Shown here one piece after another: positions 16,418-24,012 of a stretch of 64,000 bases of DNA (position 1 is its first letter; each line of letters opens with the position of its first letter). The translations under genes were made by a program, and so were the position numbers. The stretch spans positions 231,907-295,906 of the forward strand of contig JAQTQX010000002.1 in the NCBI GenBank assembly GCA_028712075.1, written 5' to 3'. The notes under the pieces were generated by a model. That model did not search any database and was not told the origin of the DNA. It saw only the letters and a program-made list of their open reading frames with translations. This stretch comes from Desulfuromonadaceae bacterium. GTDB taxonomy: Bacteria; Desulfobacterota; Desulfuromonadia; Geobacterales; Pseudopelobacteraceae.

Positions 16418-17638
16418 TCAGCCATTTTGCACGTTTCCATTAGTTTCTACCGCCATATTCTCGACTGCCATATTTACCGACTGACCAGCTGAGACCACCG
16501 CCTCGCGCATCTTTTGGAGAGCTTTGACAAGGAGGATTCTGCTGCAACCAAAATTGAGCCGTACAAATCCGGGAGCGCCGAAATCAGCACCGTCTGACAG
16601 ACCGACCCCTGCCTGTTCAAAGAAGAGCCCCGGATTTTTAATGCCGGTTTCTCTGGTATCGATCCAGGCAAGGTACGTCGCCTCCACGTGCGCCATGGAA
16701 AGGCCCGGGGTAGCGTTAATTTCCGCCATGACGAGATCCCGGTTGCCGCGCAGGTATGCAATCAGCTGTTGCCGCCATTCCTCGCCATACCGATATGCCG
16801 CTTTGGCGGCCGTATAACCGAGAATGTTGACATGCGGTACGATTCTGCCGGCCGCTTTCTTAAACCTGCTGCGCAGGACAGGATCGGCAATGACGGCAAA
16901 TGAACAGCCCAGGCCGGGGATATTGTATGTCTTGCTGGGTGCAAGCAGGGTGATTGTTCGACGGGCGGCCTCCGGTGAGAGTGCGGCAATCGGAATGTGC
17001 CTGGACTTCTCATCAAGTATCAGGCCGGCGTGAATGTCGTCAGATCCAATGGTCAGATCATGGCGTTCGGCGATATCGACAAACTGCTGCAGTTCATCCC
17101 TTGTCCAGACTCGCCCGACCGGATTGTGCGGGCTGCAGATCAGCAGCATTCTGGTGCGGGGAGTGATGGCCTTCTCAAGTGCGGGCATGTCGGCCAGCCA
17201 TCTGTTTCCCCCCTGCTTGAGCGGCACGGTAACGGTGATCCGTTCAGAAAGAACCGGTGCCGACAGGAAAGGCGGATAGATCGGTGTGAAAGTTATTATT
17301 TCGTCGCCCGCTACTCCCGCAGTACGGCAGAGCACATTCAGTCCACAGACCAGTCCCGGCAGCCAGACGAGCCATTCCGGCTCAATGTGCCAGGCAAAGT
17401 CACGCTCCAGATGTGCCATTACCGCTTCCACCAGGCCGGTCGGCGGGTTAGTGCTGTAACCGAACACGCCCTGCTCCACACGCTCGTGCAGGGCAGAAAT
17501 AACCGCCGGCGGGGAACGGAAATCCATGTCCGCTACCCAGAGCGGAATAATGTCACGTCCGTGATACTTATCCCATTTTTCGCTGTCGGTGCCGCTCCGA
17601 TCAACTTTGCTGTCAAAATCAAATATTGCTTCAGCCAT
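16418..17638 (-). CDS. patB: MalY/PatB-type PLP cystathionine beta-lyase
   Basis: A 406-residue fold-type I PLP enzyme of the MalY/PatB group. KWDKYHGRDIIPLWVADMDF at 21-40 is the family start signature. NPVGR (172-176), SDDIHAGL (199-206) and the PLP-binding Lys236 in APSKTYNIPGLG are all present. These enzymes split the C-S bond of cystathionine or cysteine S-conjugates, giving pyruvate, ammonia and a thiol. It lies between the transsulfuration enzyme (85 bases upstream) and the DUF523 gene (6 bases downstream). Substrate preference, and so the choice between metC-like and patB-like function, cannot be fixed by sequence alone. Confidence 0.85.
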   Translation of the reverse strand: MAEAIFDFDSKVDRSGTDSEKWDKYHGRDIIPLWVADMDFRSPPAVISALHERVEQGVFGYSTNPPTGLVEAVMAHLERDFAWHIEPEWLVWLPGLVCGLNVLCRTAGVAGDEIITFTPIYPPFLSAPVLSERITVTVPLKQGGNRWLADMPALEKAITPRTRMLLICSPHNPVGRVWTRDELQQFVDIAERHDLTIGSDDIHAGLILDEKSRHIPIAALSPEAARRTITLLAPSKTYNIPGLGCSFAVIADPVLRSRFKKAAGRIVPHVNILGYTAAKAAYRYGEEWRQQLIAYLRGNRDLVMAEINATPGLSMAHVEATYLAWIDTRETGIKNPGLFFEQAGVGLSDGADFGAPGFVRLNFGCSRILLVKALQKMREAVVSAGQSVNMAVENMAVETNGNVQNG

Positions 17639-17723
17639 GTCAGGCGGTCTCCCTCGATAATTTGTAAGCGGCTCAGAGAAATTTTACAAATCAACTCGTT
17701 GCGCTTTGCTATCTGTAAAAAAT

Positions 17724-19187
17724 TCAGGCAGTGATGGCATATTCTATGCGCTGCCATAGCTCCTCCGGATCTTCAAGCCCGATCGAAAGCCTGATCAGAT
17801 TGCGCGGTATTCCGCAGGCCTCGGCCCAGTCAAGTTCGGTGTAGTGAGCCAACAGGGTAAACGGGCAGGCAAGGGTAAAACTGGTGCCGAGACTTGGCCC
17901 TTTGCAGAGGTGCAGATTGTCATACAGACGCGGGGACGCCGTTTCAGCATTTTTCGGCAAAAAAGTTATCAGGGACCCCCATCCCCCTTCCGGTCGCCGG
18001 ACAGCTTCGTATGCTTCACCAAACGACCATTTGGGATACCAGACCTGTTCTATGAGCGGATGGGCGTGCAGACGTTCGGCAATAATCTTGCCATTCCGGT
18101 TGTGTATCCTCATTCTTTCAGGAAAACGTTTTACCTGCGTTTCCAAAATGACAGCATCTTCAATCCAGAGCAATTCCTCATGCTGTGCTGCGGCAATCGT
18201 CTTCAGTTCGGCATGGTAGGGAGAGCGGGGATTACAGATCAGGGCGCCACCCATGGCATCCCCCGTCCCGACCAGATATTTTGTCAAACTGGTGGCAATC
18301 ATGTCGGCATGAGGCGTCAAATTTACGTTGAAGGGGGTTGCCACCACATCATCAGCAATAAAAGGTACGCCGTGTCGGCGCAGTACCGGTGTCACCAGGC
18401 GGAGATCGGCGGAACCGAGGAGCGGGTTGCCCGGAATTTCTCCAAAACATCCGGCCAGTGGGCCACGCTGCAGGAGCATCTCCACATCATCGGGACAACG
18501 GGTAAGATCATGGAGCAAGGTAGCGCCATGGCCGAGTTTTTCCTGCAGTTTGAGTGTGTCGACGTACGGAAAGCCGATTTGAACTGTCGGCGTGTCCGGC
18601 GTCCGCTCCAGTACGATTCTCAACGCGGCATACGTTGCCGCCATGCCGCTTGGCTGGAGAAACACATCATCTGGACTGCAATCGTACAGCTCTGCCAACT
18701 GACAACGCAGGGAATGGCGAACCGCCGTGTCATCCTGCTGCAGGTGCCCGGCACCCTTACAGGCCGCATCGGCGCGGCGTGATGAGACAATCATCCCGGT
18801 ATGCTGCCAGAATGCCTTGAGGCTGTCGTAGCCTACGACCGATGTCACAACGCCAAACTGACCGTCCCGTTCAATTATCTGTGCGGCGGCATCGCCGCAA
18901 CGCTGCATGAATGCAACGCACAGGCGCGCAACATGCCGAGATGGAAATGGCAGACAGGGACGGTCTCCTGCAATTTGTCGTGCCAGATCCTGTACGGAGC
19001 GATGAATCACAAAACGGGGGTAGCCGCACTGGAGGCGATTGATCACCTCCGGAGATTTTTCTTCGTAACCAACGACATCCTGCCAGCGGGGCAGCGCTAC
19101 CGAGACCGCGTGCCGCGAATCGGGAAGCGACTGGCCAAGCTCTTCGGGACGCCATGCAGGATTGTCCAACAGGTTGCGCTGTACCAT
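17724..19187 (-). CDS. Cys/Met-metabolism PLP enzyme (cystathionine gamma-synthase-like)
   Basis: A 487-residue member of the Cys/Met metabolism PLP family. The PLP lysine is in SLTKYLVGTGDAMGGAL (near residue 300), and PFIADDVVATPFN carries the aspartate that contacts the PLP ring. It is longer than typical MetB (about 390) because of an N-terminal extension of roughly 130 residues and a divergent core, so it resembles the fungal-like Str2 branch more than standard MetB. A longer frame from 19406 overlaps cysK and is rejected; ATG at 19187 follows GAGAGGA. Between cysK and patB, it plausibly joins a homoserine ester and cysteine into cystathionine, or uses sulfide directly. Confidence 0.75.
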   Translation of the reverse strand: MVQRNLLDNPAWRPEELGQSLPDSRHAVSVALPRWQDVVGYEEKSPEVINRLQCGYPRFVIHRSVQDLARQIAGDRPCLPFPSRHVARLCVAFMQRCGDAAAQIIERDGQFGVVTSVVGYDSLKAFWQHTGMIVSSRRADAACKGAGHLQQDDTAVRHSLRCQLAELYDCSPDDVFLQPSGMAATYAALRIVLERTPDTPTVQIGFPYVDTLKLQEKLGHGATLLHDLTRCPDDVEMLLQRGPLAGCFGEIPGNPLLGSADLRLVTPVLRRHGVPFIADDVVATPFNVNLTPHADMIATSLTKYLVGTGDAMGGALICNPRSPYHAELKTIAAAQHEELLWIEDAVILETQVKRFPERMRIHNRNGKIIAERLHAHPLIEQVWYPKWSFGEAYEAVRRPEGGWGSLITFLPKNAETASPRLYDNLHLCKGPSLGTSFTLACPFTLLAHYTELDWAEACGIPRNLIRLSIGLEDPEELWQRIEYAITA

Positions 19188-19224
19188 TGCTTGAGTCCTC
19201 TCATCCGGTGTTTCAGAATGGAAA

Positions 19225-20178
19225 TCAGATCCCTTCAAACAGTGCGGTAGAAAGGTAGCGCTCTGCTCCGTCCGGCAGGATAACGACGATAGTCTTGCCG
19301 GCAAACTCATCCAGTTGACCGAGTCGCACTGCAGCAGCAACGGCGGCGCCGCAGGAGATACCGACCAGCAGGCCTTCCTCTTTGGCAAGGCGCTTGGCGT
19401 ATTCAATCGCTTCGGAACTTTCCACCAGTTCTACACGGTCGACTATTGACAGGTCAAGAGTATCAGGAATAAAGCCGGCACCAATGCCCTGTATCTTGTG
19501 CGGGGCCGGCTTTATTTCCAGACCGGCCAGTTTCTGGGTGATAACCGGACTCTCTTTTGGCTCAACGGCAACGGAAAGTATGTTCTTCCCCCGGGTGTTC
19601 TTTATGTAGCGGGAGATACCGGTAATGGTGCCGCCGGTGCCGACCCCGGAAACGAGGACATCGATAGCGCCGTCGGTGTCGTTCCAGATTTCCGGTCCGG
19701 TGGTCTTCTCATGGATTTCCGGATTGGCCGGATTTTTGAACTGCTGCGGCAGGAACCATCTGAGCGGATCTGATGCCGCGATCTCTTCGGCGCGATTGAT
19801 GGCGCCTTTCATCCCTTCAGCGCCGGGAGTGAGAATCAGGCTGGCACCAAGGGCGGCCAGAACTTTTCTCCGCTCGATGCTCATGGTCTCCGGCATGGTC
19901 AGAGTCAGTTTATAGCCGCGTGCCGCCGCGACGTACGCCAGGGCGATCCCGGTGTTGCCCGAGGTCGGCTCGACGATTTCCACGCCTGGTTTTAGTACAC
20001 CGCGTTTTTCGGCATCCCAGATCAGGTTGGCACCGACGCGGCATTTTACCGAGTAGGCCGGATTGCGCCCCTCTACCTTGGCGAGTATGGTGGCCTTCGA
20101 GTTGCCGGTGATGCGGTTCAGTTTTACCAGGGGCGTGTTGCCTATCGACTGAGAGTTGTCTGCGTAAATTGTGCTCAT
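19225..20178 (-). CDS. cysK: Cysteine synthase A (O-acetylserine sulfhydrylase)
   Basis: A 317-residue PLP fold-type II enzyme that forms cysteine from O-acetylserine and sulfide. [13 protein letters not shown] contains the PLP lysine (Lys45), [10 protein letters not shown] (72-80) binds the substrate carboxylate, and [12 protein letters not shown] binds the PLP phosphate. The SVKCR form and full-length similarity are of the enterobacterial CysK type rather than CysM. A GGAGAC ribosome-binding site precedes the ATG. It lies 68 bases after the Rrf2 regulator and heads the sulfur genes, so regulation by that repressor is likely. Confidence 0.93.
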   Translation of the reverse strand: MSTIYADNSQSIGNTPLVKLNRITGNSKATILAKVEGRNPAYSVKCRVGANLIWDAEKRGVLKPGVEIVEPTSGNTGIALAYVAAARGYKLTLTMPETMSIERRKVLAALGASLILTPGAEGMKGAINRAEEIAASDPLRWFLPQQFKNPANPEIHEKTTGPEIWNDTDGAIDVLVSGVGTGGTITGISRYIKNTRGKNILSVAVEPKESPVITQKLAGLEIKPAPHKIQGIGAGFIPDTLDLSIVDRVELVESSEAIEYAKRLAKEEGLLVGISCGAAVAAAVRLGQLDEFAGKTIVVILPDGAERYLSTALFEGI

Positions 20179-20204
20179 GATGTCTCCTTTCCATTGTTTA
20201 TGAC

Positions 20205-20213
20205 TATAGATAT
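20205..20213. promoter_or_regulatory. Candidate Rrf2 operator before cysK
   Basis: TATAGATAT occurs here, 27 bases upstream of cysK, and ATAGATAT recurs at 20722-20729 just upstream of the Rrf2 gene. A shared AT-rich word at both starts is suggestive of autoregulation and control of cysK, but short AT-rich words recur by chance. Confidence 0.3.
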
Positions 20214-20246
20214 TATAGACATATCGTGCAAAAAAACGTGCTGAAA

Positions 20247-20708
20247 TTAAATGCTGTAATCGACCACATTTCTGAGTTTGTTCCGTGCTGCGTCACTACG
20301 TTCAATCATGTCGGACAGGGTCAGGGTATCCAGTACTTCGGTCAGCGCGTCGTTGACGTCAGCCATGGTCAATCGTATGCCGCAGGTTGCTTCATCGGCG
20401 CACTCTTCGCACGGTGCGTAGCTGGTTGTGCTGAGACAGGGTACCGGAGCAATATCCCCCTCGAGTATTCGTACAATTGAGCCAATGGTGATCTGGTTAG
20501 GCGGATGAGCCAACCAGTAGCCGCCCCCTTTACCGATCTTGCTCAACAGCACGCCCCCTTTTCTCAGAGACAGCAAGATAAACTCAAGAAACTTCTTGGG
20601 TATATTACCATCTTTCGCCAGATCGGCAATAAGAACCGGCTGACCGATCGGCGCCTCGGCGAGGTGAAGCAGCGCTTTGAAAGCGTATTTTGACTTTTTT
20701 GATAACAT
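20247..20708 (-). CDS. Rrf2-family regulator of the cysteine genes
   Basis: A 153-residue Rrf2 regulator starting [20 protein letters not shown], with the winged-helix region up to about 85 ([20 protein letters not shown]). Four cysteines (91, 100, 103, 109) sit where IscR carries its iron-sulfur ligands, so it may sense Fe-S or redox state; CymR, the cysteine-metabolism member, lacks them. Position directly before cysK resembles CymR biology. ATG at 20708 is chosen by family alignment; a frame from 20744 adds 12 unusual residues. Inference: it controls itself and the sulfur run downstream. Confidence 0.85.
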   Translation of the reverse strand: MLSKKSKYAFKALLHLAEAPIGQPVLIADLAKDGNIPKKFLEFILLSLRKGGVLLSKIGKGGGYWLAHPPNQITIGSIVRILEGDIAPVPCLSTTSYAPCEECADEATCGIRLTMADVNDALTEVLDTLTLSDMIERSDAARNKLRNVVDYSI

Positions 20709-20795
20709 ATATATTAAAAATATAGATATACAATTTAAATTCAACTGTCAATATAAATTTTACTGAAAAAAATAATATTGGAAAAATAAAACACT

Positions 20796-20811
20796 TGGCA
20801 CGTATGGGGCA
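20796..20811 (+). promoter_or_regulatory. Candidate sigma54 promoter for the AEC-OYE unit
   Basis: TGGCACG with GG at 20797-20798 and GC at 20809-20810 gives the exact 12-base GG-GC spacing of -24/-12 promoters. The -24 half is consensus; the -12 half (GGGGCA) is weak. It is 82 bases before the AEC start. Confidence 0.4.
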
Positions 20812-20891
20812 ACAGTCTAGTCTGTTCCTGTCCACAGAATATCCAGTGAAGCAATTTAGTTGTCTCTGTATCATGCGAGGAAACATACCAC

Positions 20892-21797
20892 ATGGCTAAC
20901 ATCATCCTTCTGGCAGTCTGTCTCCTTTCGGGCATCGGCCTCAACAGAACCGGTCGTTTTCCCGCAACGACTGCGGCCTCACTGAACGGCTTCATCATCC
21001 ACATTTCGTTGCCGGCGTTGACAATTCTGCATATCCACACCATGAAACTGGACAGTTCTTTGGCACTGACGGCCGGCATGGCCTGGCTGTTGTTCGGCTG
21101 TGCCTGGCTGCTGTTCGGCTGTGCCGGTCTGATGTTCAAACTGGACAGGAAGACTGTAGGTGCCTTGATTGTGGTTGCCGGCCTTGGTAATACCTCATTT
21201 GTCGGATTACCGATGATCGAGGCGTATTTCGGCAAGAGCAGCCTCGGAATCGGTATTATTGCAGACCAGTTGGGTTCGTTCATGGTGCTTTCAACCTTGG
21301 GCATTTTTGTCGCAACAATCTATTCATCCGGTACGGTTTCACTCCGACAGGTGGTGAAAAAGGTGCTGATGTTTCCGCCCTTCCAGGCGTTGGTACTCGC
21401 ATTCCTGCTCAGATCTGTCCCGCTCCCTGACTGGTCCGTCACGATTCTGGAAAAGCTTGGCGGTACTCTTACCCCTCTGGCGCTCGTTTCGGTCGGCTTC
21501 CAGCTTCGTTTCGGCGGAATCAGGGCGATAGTCGGGCCGCTTGCAGCCGGTCTCGCGTATAAACTGCTTCTCGGACCTGCCATCATATACCTGCTGTACG
21601 TCACTCTGCTGGGCGCCTCCGGGAATGGCGTGCAGGTGACAATCTTTGAGGCGGCCATGGCCCCGATGATAACGGCAGGTATCATTGCCATCGATCATGA
21701 TTTGCGGCCGAATCTGGTCGGCATGCTCGTTGGAATAGGCATACCGGTTTCTTTCGCAACTTTGTATGTGTGGCATATACTATTGAAGGGTCTATGA
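20892..21797 (+). CDS. AEC-family (auxin efflux carrier-like) transporter
   Basis: A 301-residue membrane protein with about ten hydrophobic segments in the two five-helix halves typical of the AEC family, and GLGNTSFVGLPMIEAYFG, the conserved motif of the first half. Bacterial members export or exchange organic acids and amino acids across the inner membrane. A 21-base in-frame tandem duplication (21081-21122) doubles the LLFGCAW segment in a membrane helix. It overlaps the frame upstream of the Old Yellow Enzyme gene and the two are probably one operon. Substrate unknown. Confidence 0.85.
   Translation: MANIILLAVCLLSGIGLNRTGRFPATTAASLNGFIIHISLPALTILHIHTMKLDSSLALTAGMAWLLFGCAWLLFGCAGLMFKLDRKTVGALIVVAGLGNTSFVGLPMIEAYFGKSSLGIGIIADQLGSFMVLSTLGIFVATIYSSGTVSLRQVVKKVLMFPPFQALVLAFLLRSVPLPDWSVTILEKLGGTLTPLALVSVGFQLRFGGIRAIVGPLAAGLAYKLLLGPAIIYLLYVTLLGASGNGVQVTIFEAAMAPMITAGIIAIDHDLRPNLVGMLVGIGIPVSFATLYVWHILLKGL
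21081..21122 (+). repeat. 21-base tandem duplication inside the AEC gene
   Basis: Two adjacent copies of a 21-base unit (21081-21101 and 21102-21122) differ at one base (TTG versus CTG codon). They add seven residues, AWLLFGC, without breaking the frame. It lies in a membrane segment. Confidence 0.85.
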
Positions 21798-21841
21798 CCG
21801 AAAAGCAGGATACCGCTAACAACTTTGAAGGAGAACGGAGC

Positions 21842-22951
21842 ATGTCCCACCTCTTTGAGCCACTAACCATGCGCGGCGTAACGCTGCCGAACCGGATATC
21901 ACTCTCCCCCATGTGCCAGTATTCAAGCGAAAACGGCTGTGCCAATGACTGGCATTTGGTCCATTACGGCAGCCGGGCTGCGGGCGGAGCGGGGCTGATT
22001 ATGACCGAAGCTGTCGCCGTTACTCCGCAGGGGCGCATCAGCCCGCGTGATCTGGGGCTTTGGAACGATGAACAGGGAGAATCCCTGGCGCGCATTGTCG
22101 ACTTTATCCGGCAGCGGGGGAGTGTTGCCGGCATTCAGTTGGCTCATGCCGGCCGGAAAGCAAGCAGTGCACCGCCGTGGGAAAACCGTGCGGTCACTTT
22201 ACCTGAAACAGAGGGGGGGTGGCCGATTGTTGCCCCGAGTGCTCTTCCCTTTGACGAGGGGTGTCTTGTGCCGGCGGTATTGAGCGACGGAGAAATAAAC
22301 GTTATCACGGCTGCCTTTGTCCAGGCTGCCCGCCGCTCGTTGCAGGCGGGATTCACCGTGCTGGAGATCCATGCCGCTCATGGCTACCTGCTGCACCAGT
22401 TTCTTTCGCCGCTCAGCAACCAGCGCAGTGACCGGTACGGCGGCAGTTTCGAGAACCGTACGCGTCTGGTCAAGGACGTCGTGCGTGAAGTCAGAACGGT
22501 CTGGCCCGAAAATCTGCCGCTTCTGGTCAGGGTTTCGGCGACTGACTGGGTCGAAGGGGGATGGGATGTTGAGCAGTCTGTCGAGCTGGTCCGCCAGCTT
22601 ATGCCGTTGGGCGTTGATCTGGTTGATTGCTCCTCCGGCGGCTGCGTGCCGCGTGCAAACATACCGCTCGGGGCAGGGTACCAAACCGGATTTGCCGGGC
22701 AGGTCCGCCGGGAAACCGGGTGTAAAACCGGTGCAGTGGGCATGATTACAGCACCTGCCCAGGCCGATCATATTATCCGTTCGGGCCAGGCTGATCTGGT
22801 GCTGCTCGCCCGTGAGCTGCTTCGTGATCCTTACTGGCCGTTCAGGGCTGCCAGGGAGCTTGGCCTGTCGACGCCATGGCCGGCCCAATACGTCAGGGCG
22901 GCCCCGCCAGGAACGGCTGCCTGTCTGCCGCAGAATGGAGATGGTGTTTGA
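21842..22951 (+). CDS. Old Yellow Enzyme-family NADH:flavin oxidoreductase
   Basis: A 369-residue FMN enzyme of the OYE family, YqjM/NamA-like group. SPMCQYSSENG is the FMN-binding segment with the redox-tuning cysteine of that group. LAHAGRKASS carries the FMN-contacting HxGR motif, and EIHAAHGYLLHQFLSPLSNQR contains the substrate-binding HxxH-like pair and is the family hallmark (HAAHGYL, FLSP). It reduces activated C=C bonds using NAD(P)H. The start at 21842 follows GGAGAACGGAG; a longer frame begins inside the AEC gene. Physiological substrate unknown. Confidence 0.9.
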   Translation: MSHLFEPLTMRGVTLPNRISLSPMCQYSSENGCANDWHLVHYGSRAAGGAGLIMTEAVAVTPQGRISPRDLGLWNDEQGESLARIVDFIRQRGSVAGIQLAHAGRKASSAPPWENRAVTLPETEGGWPIVAPSALPFDEGCLVPAVLSDGEINVITAAFVQAARRSLQAGFTVLEIHAAHGYLLHQFLSPLSNQRSDRYGGSFENRTRLVKDVVREVRTVWPENLPLLVRVSATDWVEGGWDVEQSVELVRQLMPLGVDLVDCSSGGCVPRANIPLGAGYQTGFAGQVRRETGCKTGAVGMITAPAQADHIIRSGQADLVLLARELLRDPYWPFRAARELGLSTPWPAQYVRAAPPGTAACLPQNGDGV

Positions 22952-23215
22952 AGCAGCGGTAGTGGCTACCGTACGAACAGAGGAGATGATTGATCTTATA
23001 CTCTCCTGGATCGACTGAACAATCCTCACGGTTGAAAACGGACAGCAGGCGCTCTTGCCGGATAGTGGCAATGTGACGTGACCTTTTCTGATATACGCCA
23101 CTTGTTGCCGCATATAAGGTATCGCATGTTGCGTATGAGGCGATTATTGCGAGGCTGCCAACGTTATTTCTGTAATACATCAATACAAACAATAAGATAC
23201 ATATTTTATTGTTAT

Positions 23216-23231
23216 TGGCATGCTGCCTGCA
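23216..23231 (+). promoter_or_regulatory. Candidate sigma54 promoter for the Ala/Lys/Pro-rich protein
   Basis: TTGGCATG (GG at 23217-23218) and CTGCA (GC at 23229-23230) have the exact -24/-12 spacing. Transcription would start near 23242 and leave about 30 bases of leader with a TTGGAGG ribosome-binding site. The remainder of the 320-base gap 22952-23271 shows no gene. Confidence 0.5.
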
Positions 23232-23271
23232 AACAGATAAATCAAACACATTCCATTTGGAGGTAGTACCA

Positions 23272-23514
23272 ATGAAAAAAGTTCTTTCAACAATCGTAGC
23301 CGCCCTCGTAGCTGTTTCTTTCTCTGCTGTTGTTTTTGCTTCTGAAGCTGCAAAACCTGCTGCTCCTGCTGCTGAAGCTGCTGCTCCTGCTGCAGAGAAA
23401 AAAGAAGTTAAGAAACCTGCCAAGAAGAAAAAAGCAAAGAAAGCTGCAGCTAAAAAAGAGGTAAAGCCTGCTGCTGAAGCTGCTGCTCCTGCTGCTGCTC
23501 CTGCTGCAAAGTAA
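23272..23514 (+). CDS. Small secreted Ala/Lys/Pro-rich protein
   Basis: An 80-residue protein. Residues 1-23 form a signal peptide cut after VVFA; the mature part is almost only Ala, Lys, Pro and Glu, in blocks such as KPAAPAAEAAAP and KKPAKKKKAKKAAAKK. The pattern resembles small periplasmic or envelope-associated basic proteins and histone-H1-like tails; no enzymatic role is possible. The basic centre is flanked by two near-identical acidic EAAAPAA blocks. It has a strong ribosome-binding site, a candidate sigma54 promoter and its own terminator, so it looks like an independently expressed gene, perhaps abundant. Confidence 0.75.
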   Translation: MKKVLSTIVAALVAVSFSAVVFASEAAKPAAPAAEAAAPAAEKKEVKKPAKKKKAKKAAAKKEVKPAAEAAAPAAAPAAK

Positions 23515-23536
23515 TTCGCTTTTCAGCGAACGTATC

Positions 23537-23568
23537 AAAAAGGCCGCATCGGAAGATGCGGCCTTTTT
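23537..23568 (+). terminator. Strong intrinsic terminator
   Basis: AAAAAGGCCGCATC-GGAA-GATGCGGCCTTTTT, a perfect 14-base stem, ends the small secreted protein gene. It is symmetric, so it can also stop transcription from the right. Confidence 0.9.
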
Positions 23569-23685
23569 GATTGCATGACGCAACAGATGTGAACTTCATG
23601 CAATAAAAGCCGCTTCAAGTGCAGGAGGCGGCATTCTTGTTGGTGATCGCTATTAATTGGAAGCTGGTGTAAGGGGCGAACAGAT

Positions 23686-23817
23686 TTATTTTATATCTTC
23701 GTATTTCGACCAAAACGTGGTCCGTTCATCAGATACTTTGCCCATAGGCCACTTTGTAATTATCACAAATACAGCAAAAGCAAAAACCCACATAATACCT
23801 ATTCCGATAATGCTCAT
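23686..23817 (-). CDS. 43-residue single-pass membrane protein
   Basis: A short gene too small for most callers: ATG at 23817, stop at 23686. It encodes MSIIGIGIMWVFAFAVFVI then TKWPMGKVSDERTTFWSKYEDIK in two parts: one hydrophobic membrane helix and a charged cytoplasmic or periplasmic tail. AAGGAG lies 8 bases before the ATG, an excellent ribosome-binding site, which is the main argument that it is real. It is convergent with the small secreted protein gene across the terminator at 23537-23568. No family recognised. Confidence 0.6.
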   Translation of the reverse strand: MSIIGIGIMWVFAFAVFVIITKWPMGKVSDERTTFWSKYEDIK

Positions 23818-23894
23818 GGTAAATTCTCCTTGAATCGACCATGGGCTAATTGCAGAGATAACGCCAGATAATAATACGCTACCTCTATTATGAG

Positions 23895-23928
23895 AAAGGC
23901 CGCTCTCCTGATCAGGAAAGCGGCCTTT
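23895..23928. terminator. Terminator-like hairpin with no obvious gene before it
   Basis: AAAGGCCGCT and AGCGGCCTTT form a 10-base stem that continues into a TCCTGATCAGGA palindrome, followed by TTG. It lies between the divergent starts of the 43-residue gene and hslO, so it does not end either gene. Confidence 0.7.
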
Positions 23929-24012
23929 TGTTGCTGCTATACTTTCAGGACCATATATCTTATTATGCAGACGGTATGAAGTGCCGCACTATTTTCACCC
24001 ACCCGGATAATA

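Noticed and set aside
19188..19406. A longer start for the transsulfuration enzyme
   Set aside because: The extension lies inside cysK and reads as an antipattern; the ATG at 19187 follows a ribosome-binding site.
22199..23113. A 304-codon frame antisense to the Old Yellow Enzyme
   Set aside because: The plus-strand frame has all motifs of the enzyme family; the antisense translation is arginine- and cysteine-rich without pattern.
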